From Lutispora sp003527145 (GTDB taxonomy: Bacteria; Bacillota; Clostridia; Lutisporales; Lutisporaceae): a stretch of DNA of 64,000 nucleotides. This document shows, in pieces, positions 9,041 through 18,032 of the stretch. The stretch is taken from positions 1-64,000 of the forward strand of contig JASBZB010000012.1 in NCBI GenBank assembly GCA_029983695.1. The letters are read 5' to 3'. A program made the position numbers and the translations under genes. Within the stretch, counting starts at the first letter, position 1, and each line of letters starts with the position of its first letter. The notes beneath the pieces are model-generated. The model made no database searches and was not told the DNA's origin. It saw nothing but the letters and a program-made list of their open reading frames with translations.

Positions 9041-9880
9041 TTAGAAATCCAACTTGGGATCGAGATAATCTCTCAACCAATCGCCTAAGAGATTCACACC
9101 CAAAACGGTCAGTGTTATGGCAAGACCAGGTAATATTGCCATCCATGGAGATGTTACCAGATGTACCCTACTATCCGAAAGCATCCTTCCCCAGGTAGGT
9201 ATCTCAATAGGGACGCCTAATCCAAGGTAACTTAAGGAAGCCTCCATCAGTATGATCTTTGCCATTTCAAGAGTCGCTATCACTATAACCGGACTTATAA
9301 CATTTGGCAGGATGTGCCGAAAAATTATTCTCATGTTTGAACCGCCTAAAGATCTTATTGCCTCTATATACTCCATCTCTTTTATAGATAGTATTTCGCC
9401 GCGGACAAGTCTCGCATATCTAACCCAGCCGCTGAGACCTGCGATGAGTATGATGTTCTGCAAACCGGACCCCAGCACTGCAGCGATAAATAAGGCAAGC
9501 AGTATGAAAGGGAAAGACAGTTGGATGTCAACAATCCTCATAATAAGTGAATCAATCCAGCCTCCATAATATCCGCTTATTGCTCCCATAACAACTCCAA
9601 CTATACCGGCAAGAATCGTACCCGAGAATGCTACCATAAGTGTCACCCTACTTCCATATATTAAACGGGATAAGATGTCTCTGCCAAGCTGGTCGGTCCC
9701 AAAAATATGGTCCCAAGTTCCGCCCTCGGACCATGCTGGAGGCTTCATCTTATTGATAATATCCTGCTTCACAGGATCGTATGGACTGATTATTGTTGCA
9801 GTAAAGGCAACAACGATGACCAACAGGACTATGCTTAGTCCTAAAATGCCTGTCTTGCTTTCCTTTAAATTATTCCACAT
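9041..9880 (-). CDS. oppC: Oligopeptide/dipeptide ABC transporter permease C
   Basis: Integral membrane permease of 279 aa. It has an N-terminal OppC_N segment and then a BPD_transp_1 domain with about five further helices. The EAA-loop sequence YIEAIRSLGGSNMRIIFRHILPN contacts the ATPases and is split here only by conserved substitutions. The ATG has AGGAGGGG upstream and lies 13 bases after oppB. Confidence 0.9.
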   Translation of the reverse strand: MWNNLKESKTGILGLSIVLLVIVVAFTATIISPYDPVKQDIINKMKPPAWSEGGTWDHIFGTDQLGRDILSRLIYGSRVTLMVAFSGTILAGIVGVVMGAISGYYGGWIDSLIMRIVDIQLSFPFILLALFIAAVLGSGLQNIILIAGLSGWVRYARLVRGEILSIKEMEYIEAIRSLGGSNMRIIFRHILPNVISPVIVIATLEMAKIILMEASLSYLGLGVPIEIPTWGRMLSDSRVHLVTSPWMAILPGLAITLTVLGVNLLGDWLRDYLDPKLDF

Positions 9881-9893
9881 CGAGTTCCCCTCC

Positions 9894-10811
9894 TTACTGC
9901 ATCTTTATGCGTGGATTGATAATACAATATAATATATCTACAACCAGATTTATTAAGGTAAAGGATATAGCCATTATAAATACTATAGCCTCCACCACCA
10001 TAAAGTCACTGTTAGTAATAGACTGGACGGCCAACCTGCCGATACCCGGCCAACCAAAGACTGTCTCGGTAATTACAGCTCCGCCTATCAATGATGCAAT
10101 CTGAAGACCAAGAACCGTAAGAATAGAACTCAGCGCATTTTTAAATGCGTGTTTCATGACTATCATATATCCGCCCAATCCCTTAGCCTTAGCTACATCT
10201 ATATATTCCTTGGTCATAATCTCCAGCATGTTGGAACGCAGCAGCCGCGTAATGGTTGCCGCGGTAAAAACTCCTAATGTAAAAGCAGGCATTATAATTG
10301 ATTTCCAGGAATCATTGCCTGATGTCGGAAGCCATCTGAGTTTAACAGAGAATATCATTATAAGCATAATACCAAGCCAAAAAGCAGGGATACATTGACC
10401 TAACAACGATATACTTCGGATCACTGCATCAGTTTTCGAATTACGCTTAATTGCTGATATTATTCCAGCAGGTATGCCGAATATTAAAGATATTAATAAA
10501 GCAGCACCGGCAAGCTTCAAAGTAGCAGGAAGCCTTTCAAGTACAACAGCCATGGCGGGCTCATTATAGTTGTAAGACATACCAAAATCCCCTACTACAG
10601 CCCCTTTTAAAAAACGGCCAAACTGAACTATAATCGGATCGTTAAAGCCCATCTCCTCTCTCATCGCTTCAATATCTGCCTGGGAAGCACTTGGCGGCAG
10701 CATCAGTTGAACAGGATCTCCTGCAACATTTAATACTAAAAAAACCACCAGCGTAATTCCGAGAACAGCAATGAGAGATTGGCCAAGTCTTTTAGCTAAG
10801 TATTTCGCCAT
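9894..10811 (-). CDS. oppB: Oligopeptide/dipeptide ABC transporter permease B
   Basis: First permease of the peptide importer, 305 aa. The N-terminal helix plus long periplasmic loop (AGDPVQLMLPP) and the EAA region (YIDVAKAKGLGGYMIVMKHA) identify it as OppB/DppB. It is followed by the typical late motif TETVFGWPGIGRL. AAAGGTGGG precedes the ATG. A strong hairpin lies between it and oppA. Confidence 0.91.
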   Translation of the reverse strand: MAKYLAKRLGQSLIAVLGITLVVFLVLNVAGDPVQLMLPPSASQADIEAMREEMGFNDPIIVQFGRFLKGAVVGDFGMSYNYNEPAMAVVLERLPATLKLAGAALLISLIFGIPAGIISAIKRNSKTDAVIRSISLLGQCIPAFWLGIMLIMIFSVKLRWLPTSGNDSWKSIIMPAFTLGVFTAATITRLLRSNMLEIMTKEYIDVAKAKGLGGYMIVMKHAFKNALSSILTVLGLQIASLIGGAVITETVFGWPGIGRLAVQSITNSDFMVVEAIVFIMAISFTLINLVVDILYCIINPRIKMQ

Positions 10812-10845
10812 ACTTACCCACCTTTCTTTTGGGTATATTAGACCG

Positions 10846-10882
10846 GGGATGATGTAAGGCAGAAAACCCAGTACATCATCCC
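10846..10882 (-). promoter_or_regulatory. Hairpin between oppA and oppB
   Basis: Perfect 11-bp stem (GGGATGATGTA at 10846-10856 with TACATCATCCC at 10872-10882). Such stem-loops after binding-protein genes commonly protect the oppA message and reduce read-through, giving more binding protein than permease. There is no U-tract, so it is not called a terminator. Confidence 0.6.
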
Positions 10883-10919
10883 TAATGTCAAAATGATATA
10901 TTAAAATTTTCTCAGTAAA

Positions 10920-12467
10920 TTATTGTACATCCGCATCAGTTACCACTATCATTTCATCAACTCTGGGAGTCCAATTAATAACTCTCTTATTGTATCCATA
11001 GAGGCCATATTGTTGGTATAAGAAAATAGCCGGCGCTTCATCCTTAGCCATTTGCTGGAGCTGAGACAAAAGCTCAGCAGCTTCATTCTTATCAACTGTA
11101 GCAGCGGCTTTAAGCCTTAATGCATCAAAATCAGGATTGCTATATGTGGAATATCTTTCTCCTGTGGAGAAGGAAAGTTTAGTTACCAGATCAATATTAG
11201 AGTAGGGACCGCCTATTCCATTCATATAAAGAGGGTCAACAGTACCTGCAGCTATCTGCTCACGCTGAGTATTGCTGTCGGCTTCTCTTACAGTACACTT
11301 TATTCCAACTTCCGCAAGCTGAGCTGCTATAGCCTGTACAACGTCCTGACCGTTAAGATATCCGGAAGTAACACTCAACTTTAGTTCAAAGCCATTTGGA
11401 TATCCTGCTTCAGTTAACAATTGTTTTGCCTTTTCCGGGTCATACTCATATGGAGCAATAGATGAGTCGTAGCCTTCATACTGAGGAGTAGAGATCGTTG
11501 CAATTTGAGTTCCGTAACCATCCAAGACTCCCTTGATTATTGCATCTTTATCAACAGCATAGTTAAGTGCTTGTCTCACTTTTACATTCTTTAACGGACT
11601 ATCAATAAGCGTATTCATACCGATGAAAATAACACGAGTTGTCGGGTTCCCTATTACATCAAGGTTGTCTGCAGATTTGAGTCTTTCAACCTGACTGGTT
11701 TCTACATTGCTTATTATATCGACTTCTCCGGCTTCCAAAGCCGCAATCCTTGCTGCTGCTTCAGGAATAATTAAATAAGTAACCTTTCCCACTGCCGGTT
11801 TGCCGCCAAAATAGTTTTCGTAGGCTTCCATTGCAACCTTTTCATCTTTTTTGCGCTCAACAAATTTGTAAGGACCGGAACCTACAGGATTTTTTGCAAA
11901 CTCTTCATCCCCTACTCTTTCAACATATGCCTTGGGGATAATTTTAACATAGGTCAGTCTTAAAGGAAGAGCTGCAAAAGGCTGGTCAGTAACAATTTCG
12001 AAGCTCAGCTCATCGGTTACATTTACTGTCATAAAAGAAAAGTCTGAAGCAAGCTTAAATTTCTTATCTTTATCTTTAATAGTATCGATGGTATACTTTA
12101 CATCTTCTGATGTAAGTTTGGAACCATCATGAAATGTAATACCTTCTTTAAGCTTGAATTTCCATGTGGTATCATTAACTGATTCATAAGATTCTGCCAA
12201 ATCTTTAGCTATAGCTCCATTAGCATCTGTCTTTAGAAGGCTGCTATAAATATGGGCTAATATTTGTGCTGTAGTTGTACCGGTTGCATTTCTTGGGTCC
12301 AGGCTGGATACATCTACCGGTGAGGCAAATTTTATTTCTTTTGAGGACGATGAACCCGGATTTTGAGATTGTCCACCTGCCGAGTTTCCCGAAGAATCGT
12401 TAGAGCACCCTGTGATAAGTGATAGTACCATTACCATAATTAATGCCGCGCTGATAACTTTTTTCAT
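10920..12467 (-). CDS. oppA: Oligopeptide ABC transporter substrate-binding lipoprotein
   Basis: Extracytoplasmic binding protein of the SBP_bac_5 family, 515 aa, first gene of the opp operon. It starts with a lipoprotein signal: two lysines, a hydrophobic stretch and the lipobox LITGC near residue 20, followed by a Ser/Gly/Asn-rich linker. The conserved WKFKLKEGITFHDGSKLTSEDV segment is present in family form. The ATG at 12467 has GGAGGG upstream; the frame stays open to 12632, but that extension lies in the transcribed leader and lacks a ribosome site. Ligand specificity (di- or oligopeptide, perhaps muropeptide) cannot be read from sequence. Confidence 0.92.
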   Translation of the reverse strand: MKKVISAALIMVMVLSLITGCSNDSSGNSAGGQSQNPGSSSSKEIKFASPVDVSSLDPRNATGTTTAQILAHIYSSLLKTDANGAIAKDLAESYESVNDTTWKFKLKEGITFHDGSKLTSEDVKYTIDTIKDKDKKFKLASDFSFMTVNVTDELSFEIVTDQPFAALPLRLTYVKIIPKAYVERVGDEEFAKNPVGSGPYKFVERKKDEKVAMEAYENYFGGKPAVGKVTYLIIPEAAARIAALEAGEVDIISNVETSQVERLKSADNLDVIGNPTTRVIFIGMNTLIDSPLKNVKVRQALNYAVDKDAIIKGVLDGYGTQIATISTPQYEGYDSSIAPYEYDPEKAKQLLTEAGYPNGFELKLSVTSGYLNGQDVVQAIAAQLAEVGIKCTVREADSNTQREQIAAGTVDPLYMNGIGGPYSNIDLVTKLSFSTGERYSTYSNPDFDALRLKAAATVDKNEAAELLSQLQQMAKDEAPAIFLYQQYGLYGYNKRVINWTPRVDEMIVVTDADVQ

Positions 12468-12620
12468 TTTATTCCCTCCATCTTTGTATATTATTTTTTG
12501 ATTTTTATCATTATCATCTGCTAATATTTGCATACATCTTAATATTGCAAATGATACCAGAGGCATTTTGTTAAACTTTTTACTTATCTGTTGCTTTGTG
12601 TTTAAGTTTAAACATTTTTT

Positions 12621-12649
12621 ATTATACATCAATTTCGTTCAAATCTCAA
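12621..12649 (-). promoter_or_regulatory. Sigma-A promoter of the opp operon
   Basis: TTGAGA (12644-12649), 17-base spacer, TATAAT (12621-12626) on the minus strand. It predicts a leader of about 145 bases before oppA. I see no recognisable riboswitch in that leader. Confidence 0.75.
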
Positions 12650-12713
12650 CATATAGTTGAAATTTTCAGTATTTATTAATATAATGAAATTTAGTAAACT
12701 GAATTGCTGCCAT

Positions 12714-12755
12714 AATAAATGGGATTATTAAAACATTTTAATAATCCCATTTATT
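12714..12755 (-). terminator. Terminator after bofA
   Basis: Perfect 20-bp inverted repeat (12714-12733 with 12736-12755) around a 2-base loop, rich in T and A on both flanks, 29 bases after the bofA stop. It isolates the dnaX-bofA unit from the opp promoter. Confidence 0.8.
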
Positions 12756-12783
12756 ATTTAAGATAATATTTCCACTATGACAC

Positions 12784-13053
12784 TCATAGAAAATATTGCA
12801 GGAACAATAGCAGCAGCACTCCCGGTATTCCCAGAAAGCCGGCTATAAGAGCAGTTACCGGATTTATAGCGATAGTTATCCCGATAAATCCGCCAAATAT
12901 ATTGAGGAAGAAAAGAGCAACTGCACCGATTATACCGTTGATTATAAATTTGATTACAATTTTTATTGGCACCACCAAAAGCATTCCAATGATATAAATA
13001 ACTCCAATGGCCAAAAATACGGCCAATATGGTAAAAATATCTACCTGGGGCAC
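12784..13053 (-). CDS. bofA: BofA-like sporulation membrane protein
   Basis: Hydrophobic 89-aa protein of the BofA/YlbJ-independent Pro-sigmaK inhibitor family. In Bacillus, BofA sits in the forespore outer membrane with SpoIVFA and inhibits SpoIVFB processing of pro-sigmaK. Two hydrophobic segments and the C-terminal INPVTALIAGFLGIPGV motif are characteristic. The GTG at 13053 with AAAGGAGG upstream gives the normal family length; the open frame to 13263 adds an implausible extension. Gene order dnaX-ybaB-recR-yaaL-bofA matches that of spore formers. Confidence 0.88.
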   Translation of the reverse strand: MPQVDIFTILAVFLAIGVIYIIGMLLVVPIKIVIKFIINGIIGAVALFFLNIFGGFIGITIAINPVTALIAGFLGIPGVLLLLFLQYFL

Positions 13054-13266
13054 AATATCGCCTCCTTTTACTACAACTTGGCTAAATAATATATATTTCA
13101 ATATTAATAAAATATTACATAATATTTTATTAATATTTTTTCGCAGCAAAATAGCTCTTCCACTATTTTTGTAAGAATCCAGCAATAGATTTTTTGCATA
13201 GCTTTCACAAAAAACAGCCGAAGAGCCATTTATATTTTCTTTAAACACTTCAAAAACAAACAATAA

Positions 13267-13527
13267 TCAAAAGTCCATCTTTATGCCGCATTGCCTGGCA
13301 CGTTTTATCATATACATATATTTAGATTTCGCCGCTTCCATCTTATAAATTGCATGATCGATCAAGTCCGATTCAACCACGTTTTCAAAATAGTTTTGCG
13401 CATCGTACCATTCCTGGCGAGCTTTAGCAACGGCCATAAAAAACTCCTCATTGCTGCTGTCCTTTTTGCTTTTCACAAAACCGGGTATCATATGTAAAAG
13501 CTGCTTGACTTCTAAATTTGCGGACAA
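13267..13527 (-). CDS. yaaL: DUF2508 (YaaL-like) protein
   Basis: Small 86-aa helical protein. Location between recR and bofA and the pattern AYDAQNYFENV-like (here RQEWYDAQNYFENVVES) with a C-terminal KSKYMYMIK stretch match the DUF2508/YaaL family, whose function is not established. The TTG start at 13527 has GAGGAGG upstream. It is probably cotranscribed with recR. Confidence 0.8.
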   Translation of the reverse strand: MSANLEVKQLLHMIPGFVKSKKDSSNEEFFMAVAKARQEWYDAQNYFENVVESDLIDHAIYKMEAAKSKYMYMIKRARQCGIKMDF

Positions 13528-13604
13528 ATGAAATGCCTCCTCATATTTTTTCTATTTTTATATAAATATACCCATATTATAGAAAAAATATACGGAGGCC
13601 TTGT

Positions 13605-14204
13605 CTAAATTTCTCTTCTGCCTTCTAAGGCTTTCATCAAAGTGACCTCATCAGCGTATTCAAGATCCCCGCCGACGGGCACTCCATGTGCGATCCTTGT
13701 AGTTTTCACACCTAAGGGTTTTATCAGTTTTGAAATATACATAGCTGTGGCTTCCCCTTCTATATTTGGATTGGTCGCCAGTATGACTTCTTTTATCTTT
13801 CCGTCCTTGAGTCTGGCTAACAGCTCCTTAAGCCTAATATCATCAGGTCCTATGCCGTCCATAGGAGAAATTGCTCCATGAAGCACATGATAAAGGCCCC
13901 TAAATTCCCTCGTCTTTTCCATGGCCACAACATCCCTTGGATCTTCAACTACACATATTATGCTTTCATCCCTTTTGGCATCGGAGCATATATTGCATTT
14001 ATCACTATCCGTAATATTGGAGCATATTTCACAGTATCTTACGCTTCTCTTTGCATTTATTATTGCATGAGCCAATTCCTCCGCTTCCTTCTGAGGCATA
14101 TCAAGAAGATAAAAAGCCAGTCGCTGAGCCGTTTTGCTCCCTATGCCGGGCAATCTTGTAAAAGCTTCGATAAGCTTTGCAATAGGAGCTGCGTAATAGT
14201 TCAT
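13605..14204 (-). CDS. recR: Recombination mediator RecR
   Basis: 199 aa, the usual length. It acts with RecF/RecO to load RecA on gapped DNA. Visible parts are the N-terminal helix-hairpin-helix (LPGIGSKTAQRLAFYLL), the Cys4 zinc finger (CEICSNITDSDKCNIC), and the Toprim domain (VVEDPRDVVAMEKT; later TNPNIEGEATAMY). The ATG overlaps the ybaB stop by one base (TAATG), which suggests coupled translation. Confidence 0.97.
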   Translation of the reverse strand: MNYYAAPIAKLIEAFTRLPGIGSKTAQRLAFYLLDMPQKEAEELAHAIINAKRSVRYCEICSNITDSDKCNICSDAKRDESIICVVEDPRDVVAMEKTREFRGLYHVLHGAISPMDGIGPDDIRLKELLARLKDGKIKEVILATNPNIEGEATAMYISKLIKPLGVKTTRIAHGVPVGGDLEYADEVTLMKALEGRREI

Positions 14205-14545
14205 TAGAATAAACCTCCGGGCAGGTTCATACCACCTGTAAATTTGCTCATTTCTCGGGCCATCATTTCGTCAGCCTGCCTGATAGCCTCGTTGACAGCA
14301 GCCATTACCAGATCCTGAAGCATTTCAACATCATCAGGATCCACCACTTCAGGCTTTATGGCTATGGACTGTACTTGCTTCTTGCCGTTTATAACCACTG
14401 TGATAGCTCCGCCTCCTGCGCTTGCTTCTATAGTTCTTTGTTCTATTTCCTGCTGAAGCTTCACCATTTCCTGCTGCATCTTCTGAGCCTGCTTCATTAT
14501 ATTGTTCATGTTCCCCATTCCTCCTGGGAATCCACCTCTCGCCAT
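14204..14545 (-). CDS. ybaB: YbaB/EbfC nucleoid-associated protein
   Basis: 113-aa DNA-binding dimer of the YbaB/EbfC family. It has the Gly/Met-rich N-terminus, a Gln-rich helix (MQQEMVKLQQEIEQ), the beta segment with GGGAITVVINGKKQV and a C-terminal helix. It bridges and coats DNA. GAGGAGG lies upstream of the ATG. It sits between dnaX and recR, as in many bacteria. Confidence 0.95.
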   Translation of the reverse strand: MARGGFPGGMGNMNNIMKQAQKMQQEMVKLQQEIEQRTIEASAGGGAITVVINGKKQVQSIAIKPEVVDPDDVEMLQDLVMAAVNEAIRQADEMMAREMSKFTGGMNLPGGLF

Positions 14546-14569
14546 TATTATTCCTCCTCTTTATTATTT

Positions 14570-14760
14570 AACCACTGAAGGTCACTGAATCTCTCACTAA
14601 ATTTCACGAAAAGGGTATTATACTTTGCACATGATTAGTTTATTATTTTTTTGATGAATTTACAATAACCTTTGGAATATCTTGATAAATTAAAATACAT
14701 CATCCCGTCTGTGTTCTTTCGTGAAAATTTCCGTGTATTTCAGTGGTTTCCGTAACCCTA
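14570..14760. repeat. Imperfect inverted-repeat element between dnaX and ybaB
   Basis: The left end on the plus strand (about 14572-14612) reads as CACTGAA/CACTAAA units ending in TTTCACGAAA. The right end on the minus strand (about 14758-14720) reads ACCACTGAA, then TACACGGAA, then TTTTCACGAAA. The ends are therefore inverted copies of each other, enclosing about 110 AT-rich bases with no gene. It resembles a degenerate MITE-like or REP-like intergenic repeat. A TATAAT at 14617-14622 on the minus strand could serve ybaB. Confidence 0.45.
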
Positions 14761-14765
14761 AGTTC

Positions 14766-16388
14766 TTAGTCTTCTTCCACTACTTCAACGAGGTCTTCGC
14801 CAAATAGCTCAATAGCTTTTTTTACTATATCGTCGACCTTTGCATCGTCCTTGACTTCATCATCAAGCTTCCCGGCTTCATCTTCAAATATGGCTTTTAT
14901 TTTTATGGGCTTGGAGAAGTATTCGCATGCAATTTCTTCAATTTCCTTCTTGGTATCAGCTCTCTCGACAGCCTCCTTTGAGAAGGAATCCTGCCTGGTA
15001 AAGCAGAGCATAATCTTTTCACCGTCAACTATTGCCGGCTTGCATAATGCCAAATAGGTTCTCAGCTTCATTTTCTTTCTGCTTTTAATCTCTTGTATAA
15101 AACCGTCCCACTTCTCCATTATCTCCGGTGATAGTGGTTTAACATCAGCCTTTCTTATCTTTTCCGGAACTTTCTTTTCTTCTTTCTTCTCTTCCTTTTT
15201 TGTTTTTTTATCCTCCGGTATGGCGGTTATGGATATCTCTCCCCTTGCCAGGGCCTCCTCCAGCTTTTCTATCCTTGCCAACAAGCCGTCGGAGCTTATA
15301 TCTTTCTGAAGCTTGCACATTTTTATTATGGATACTTCCAAAATCGTTTTGGGCTGCGGTGACCATTTTATCTCCGATGTCAGCTCTGATAAAATATTTA
15401 TGCACCTGATGATGTTGTCTCTTCCGTAGCGGCTGCTCTGGTCCCTCAGCATTGAGATAGTCTCTTTGGATAAATCTATAACATCCTCAGCTTGGTCTAC
15501 CAGTTTAGCCATAAGAAGATTTCTATAGTGATTGAGAAGATCTCTGGCAAATTGGTTCATATCCTTTCCTTCACGTGAGATTTCCTGAATGAGGAGCATG
15601 GCCTTCGAGCTGTTCCCCTCCAATATGGCCTCTGCCATTTTGAAAAGATATTCATCATTTACTATGCCCAAAACTTTAAGAACATCATCATGGTTTATGT
15701 TCATTTTGCCAAATACGGCACATTGATCCATAATGCTTATGGCATCTCTCATGGCTCCGTCGGAATTTCTCGCTATGAGCCTCAAAGCATCGTCATCAGC
15801 TTTAATATTTTCTTCCTTACATATATATTCCAATCTATTCACAATATTATCCTGAACGAGGCGCTTGAAATCAAATCTCTGGCATCTGGACAATATAGTA
15901 GCAGGCAATTTGTGAGGCTCTGTTGTTGCCAGTATAAATTTTACATAGGCCGGAGGCTCCTCCAAGGTTTTCAGCAATGCATTGAAGGCTTCATTGGTGA
16001 GCATATGAACCTCGTCTATTATATATACTTTGTACTTGCCCAAGGCGGGAGCAAACTTTACCGCTTCTCTCAGGTCTCTTACGTCCTCAATCCTTCTGTT
16101 TGATGCCGCATCTATTTCAAAAACATCCATAGAATTGCCTTGATTTATGCTGATGCAGCTTTCGCAGCGGTCACAGGGATTGCCGTCTACAAGGTCAAAG
16201 CAATTCACTGCCTTAGCAAGAAGCTTTGCCGTGCTGGTCTTGCCTGTTCCCCTGGTGCCGCAAAATAAATAGGCATGAGAAAGCTGATTAGCCTTGATTT
16301 GATTTTTTAAAATTGTGGTGATCTGTTCCTGACCGCAAACATCCTCGAATTTTTTAGGCCTCCATTTGCGGTATAATGCGGTGTACAT
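14766..16388 (-). CDS. dnaX: DNA polymerase III subunits gamma and tau
   Basis: Clamp-loader ATPase of 540 aa. It has Walker A GTRGTGKTS, the zinc finger CFDLVDGNPCDRCESC, Walker B VYIIDEVHML, the SRC motif ILSRCQRFDF and then domain III and a lysine-rich linker before a C-terminal tau-specific domain. The ATG has GAGGAG upstream and a TATAAT lies at 16422-16427. Codons 397-398 form A AAA AAG in the E. coli slippery-site phase, with GGAGG 10 bases upstream. A -1 shift would end 16 codons later, giving a gamma-like product of about 414 aa. Confidence 0.96.
   Translation of the reverse strand: MYTALYRKWRPKKFEDVCGQEQITTILKNQIKANQLSHAYLFCGTRGTGKTSTAKLLAKAVNCFDLVDGNPCDRCESCISINQGNSMDVFEIDAASNRRIEDVRDLREAVKFAPALGKYKVYIIDEVHMLTNEAFNALLKTLEEPPAYVKFILATTEPHKLPATILSRCQRFDFKRLVQDNIVNRLEYICKEENIKADDDALRLIARNSDGAMRDAISIMDQCAVFGKMNINHDDVLKVLGIVNDEYLFKMAEAILEGNSSKAMLLIQEISREGKDMNQFARDLLNHYRNLLMAKLVDQAEDVIDLSKETISMLRDQSSRYGRDNIIRCINILSELTSEIKWSPQPKTILEVSIIKMCKLQKDISSDGLLARIEKLEEALARGEISITAIPEDKKTKKEEKKEEKKVPEKIRKADVKPLSPEIMEKWDGFIQEIKSRKKMKLRTYLALCKPAIVDGEKIMLCFTRQDSFSKEAVERADTKKEIEEIACEYFSKPIKIKAIFEDEAGKLDDEVKDDAKVDDIVKKAIELFGEDLVEVVEED
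15195..15216 (-). promoter_or_regulatory. Candidate programmed -1 frameshift signal in dnaX
   Basis: On the minus strand, GGAGG (15212-15216), 10 bases, then A AAA AAG (15201-15195) in the correct zero frame. Nearby A7 (15203-15209) could also support transcriptional slippage. The -1 frame stops at TGA after 16 codons. This is the layout of the E. coli dnaX signal; use here is inferred. Confidence 0.6.
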
Positions 16389-16449
16389 ATTATCAACTCC
16401 TCATGTTTATGACTAATATATATTATAACATTTTTCCCGGTTTGGAAAA

Positions 16450-17328
16450 CTATATATGCTGAGAAAAAGAAAAAAGCCCGTAAATCATATTTCCAAGATA
16501 AAAAAGTATTATAATATGAACAGGGTAAAAAATATAGAAAAAGTATTTCATCTTTTTGCCTCTTTCCCCATTATAGAAAAGCATGAAGGGTAAAGCCATT
16601 ATCATCATCCACTGAAAATTTCTGAAAAACATTGAGCCTCCTACATCCATTGGGCTTAAGCAAACAATTGTATCTAGTATATATTCAATGATATCGGATA
16701 AAAAAGTAAAACCCCAGAACCTCAATTTGCCAAGAAAAATCGGCAAAATAGATGTTACCGTAATTGTGAAATAAATAATACAAAAACCTGTATACCCTAT
16801 CGTTAATGTCTTTTTATTGCTTTTTATCAGATATATTAAAACACCTAAACAAACAAAAACCAGCCCTCCCTCCAAATTGAATACATTTCCAAACAACGCA
16901 GACAAAAAATAAGCTATGAATTCTTCCGACAGCCACATGATATTGAACAATAAAATACAAATGGCAATGCTAAGAGCCTGCCATATCAAATAGATGTATA
17001 AGTGCTTTTTGAAGTTTTTGTCTTTATTCCTATAAGAATCTATTAGAAATATAATGATACACATAGAAAAAAGAGTTCTGAAAAAATTATTTTCTATACC
17101 AATGAAACATTGTATAACAGTCATTATTAAACCAGCAACATAAAGCCTTATAAGATAACTTTTTTTGCTGCTTGTATGTGCAAAACCCCATGCAGAACAA
17201 AATATAAAAATTGGCGCGGAGAGTCTGCCTATTCAACGAAGATAAATAGGCATATCGGGAATAAAAACCCCAATATGATCTATCAGCATAAAAAACAATG
17301 CAAATATTTTCAACGTAGTATTTGACAT
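16450..17328 (-). pseudogene. TraX-family membrane protein interrupted by one TGA
   Basis: Reading from the ATG at 17328, which has AGGAGG upstream, the frame gives a typical TraX N-terminus (LKIFALFFMLIDHIGVF), reaches TGA at 17233-17235, and continues in the same frame to the end at 16450 (about 291 codons). The stop lies where LR-x-IGR is expected and a single G-to-A change of TGG would explain it. The C-terminal part keeps the family motif YNGERGKKMKYFFYIFYPVH and many membrane segments. TraX relatives are acyltransferase-like membrane proteins. Either a recent nonsense mutation, a sequencing error, or a restart at 17124 is possible. It lies just after the bacteriocin cluster on the same strand. 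Confidence 0.75.
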
Positions 17329-17498
17329 ATAAAACCTCCTACAGAATAAGAATAAGTGGCAGGGAAAGCTCCGAAAAATAGCCCAAAAAAGCTGGAGTTT
17401 TCCTATTGACCACTATTTCTCCCTAACATATGTCCTAAACCTCCCTATTTTCAATGCTTTCACTACTACTATCATGTCATATTTGATAGGAAGATGGT

Positions 17499-17975
17499 TT
17501 ATTGCATGAGGTTGGCTTCAATTATTGCAGCTATTAGCAATAATCCTAAAGCTGCCCCAAAGATTTTAAAGATTTTATACTTATCGATGTTCATATCTTT
17601 ATTATTGTATTTATGCCATACAAACCAGATCGGCAGCAATCCTATAGAAGCAATTAAAATAGTGCCTACGATTTCAAAAACTCCATGTGGCAAAATTTTT
17701 GTGAAGATCATATAAATGCTGCCTTTTGACATGGTTATTCCTAATATAATGCCATTATATATGAGATAAATAATAGTTATTATTCCAAATGATATGAGCC
17801 CTAACAGTGACACGCAATTTGAAATAATGTTATGAGCCAAAAGTTTCCCGGCTGATATTTTCATGACTTCTCTTCCGAACCACTGCATATCAGTAAGCTG
17901 TCTTGAAAGTACCATGCCAAAGATTATTGAACTCATATAAATCACAAGACCAGAAATGATACTTTTTTTAATCAT
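17499..17975 (-). CDS. SpoIIM/DUF95-family membrane protein (circular bacteriocin maturation)
   Basis: 158-aa polytopic membrane protein of the stage II sporulation protein M/DUF95 family, recognised by ILPHGVFEIVGTI and about five hydrophobic segments. In characterised circular-bacteriocin loci (AS-48, circularin A, carnocyclin A) a DUF95 protein is one of the conserved genes needed for maturation or secretion. Here it is the last gene of the unit that begins with the candidate precursor, 57 bases after the MacB-like permease. AGAGG precedes the ATG. A sporulation role is possible, but the neighbours favour bacteriocin biosynthesis. The following 160 bases (17340-17498) hold no gene. Confidence 0.8.
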   Translation of the reverse strand: MIKKSIISGLVIYMSSIIFGMVLSRQLTDMQWFGREVMKISAGKLLAHNIISNCVSLLGLISFGIITIIYLIYNGIILGITMSKGSIYMIFTKILPHGVFEIVGTILIASIGLLPIWFVWHKYNNKDMNIDKYKIFKIFGAALGLLLIAAIIEANLMQ

Positions 17976-18032
17976 ATTAACCTCTTCCTGCAGCTATGCC
18001 GCAATTAAATAGAACTGAAAAATACATGTGTA

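Noticed and set aside
12468..12632. N-terminal extension of OppA
   Set aside because: It lies downstream of the promoter but has no ribosome site, and the lipoprotein signal begins exactly at 12467.
17499..17975. True sporulation gene spoIIM
   Set aside because: The family is the same, but the position at the end of an exporter and bacteriocin unit fits the DUF95 component of circular bacteriocin loci better.
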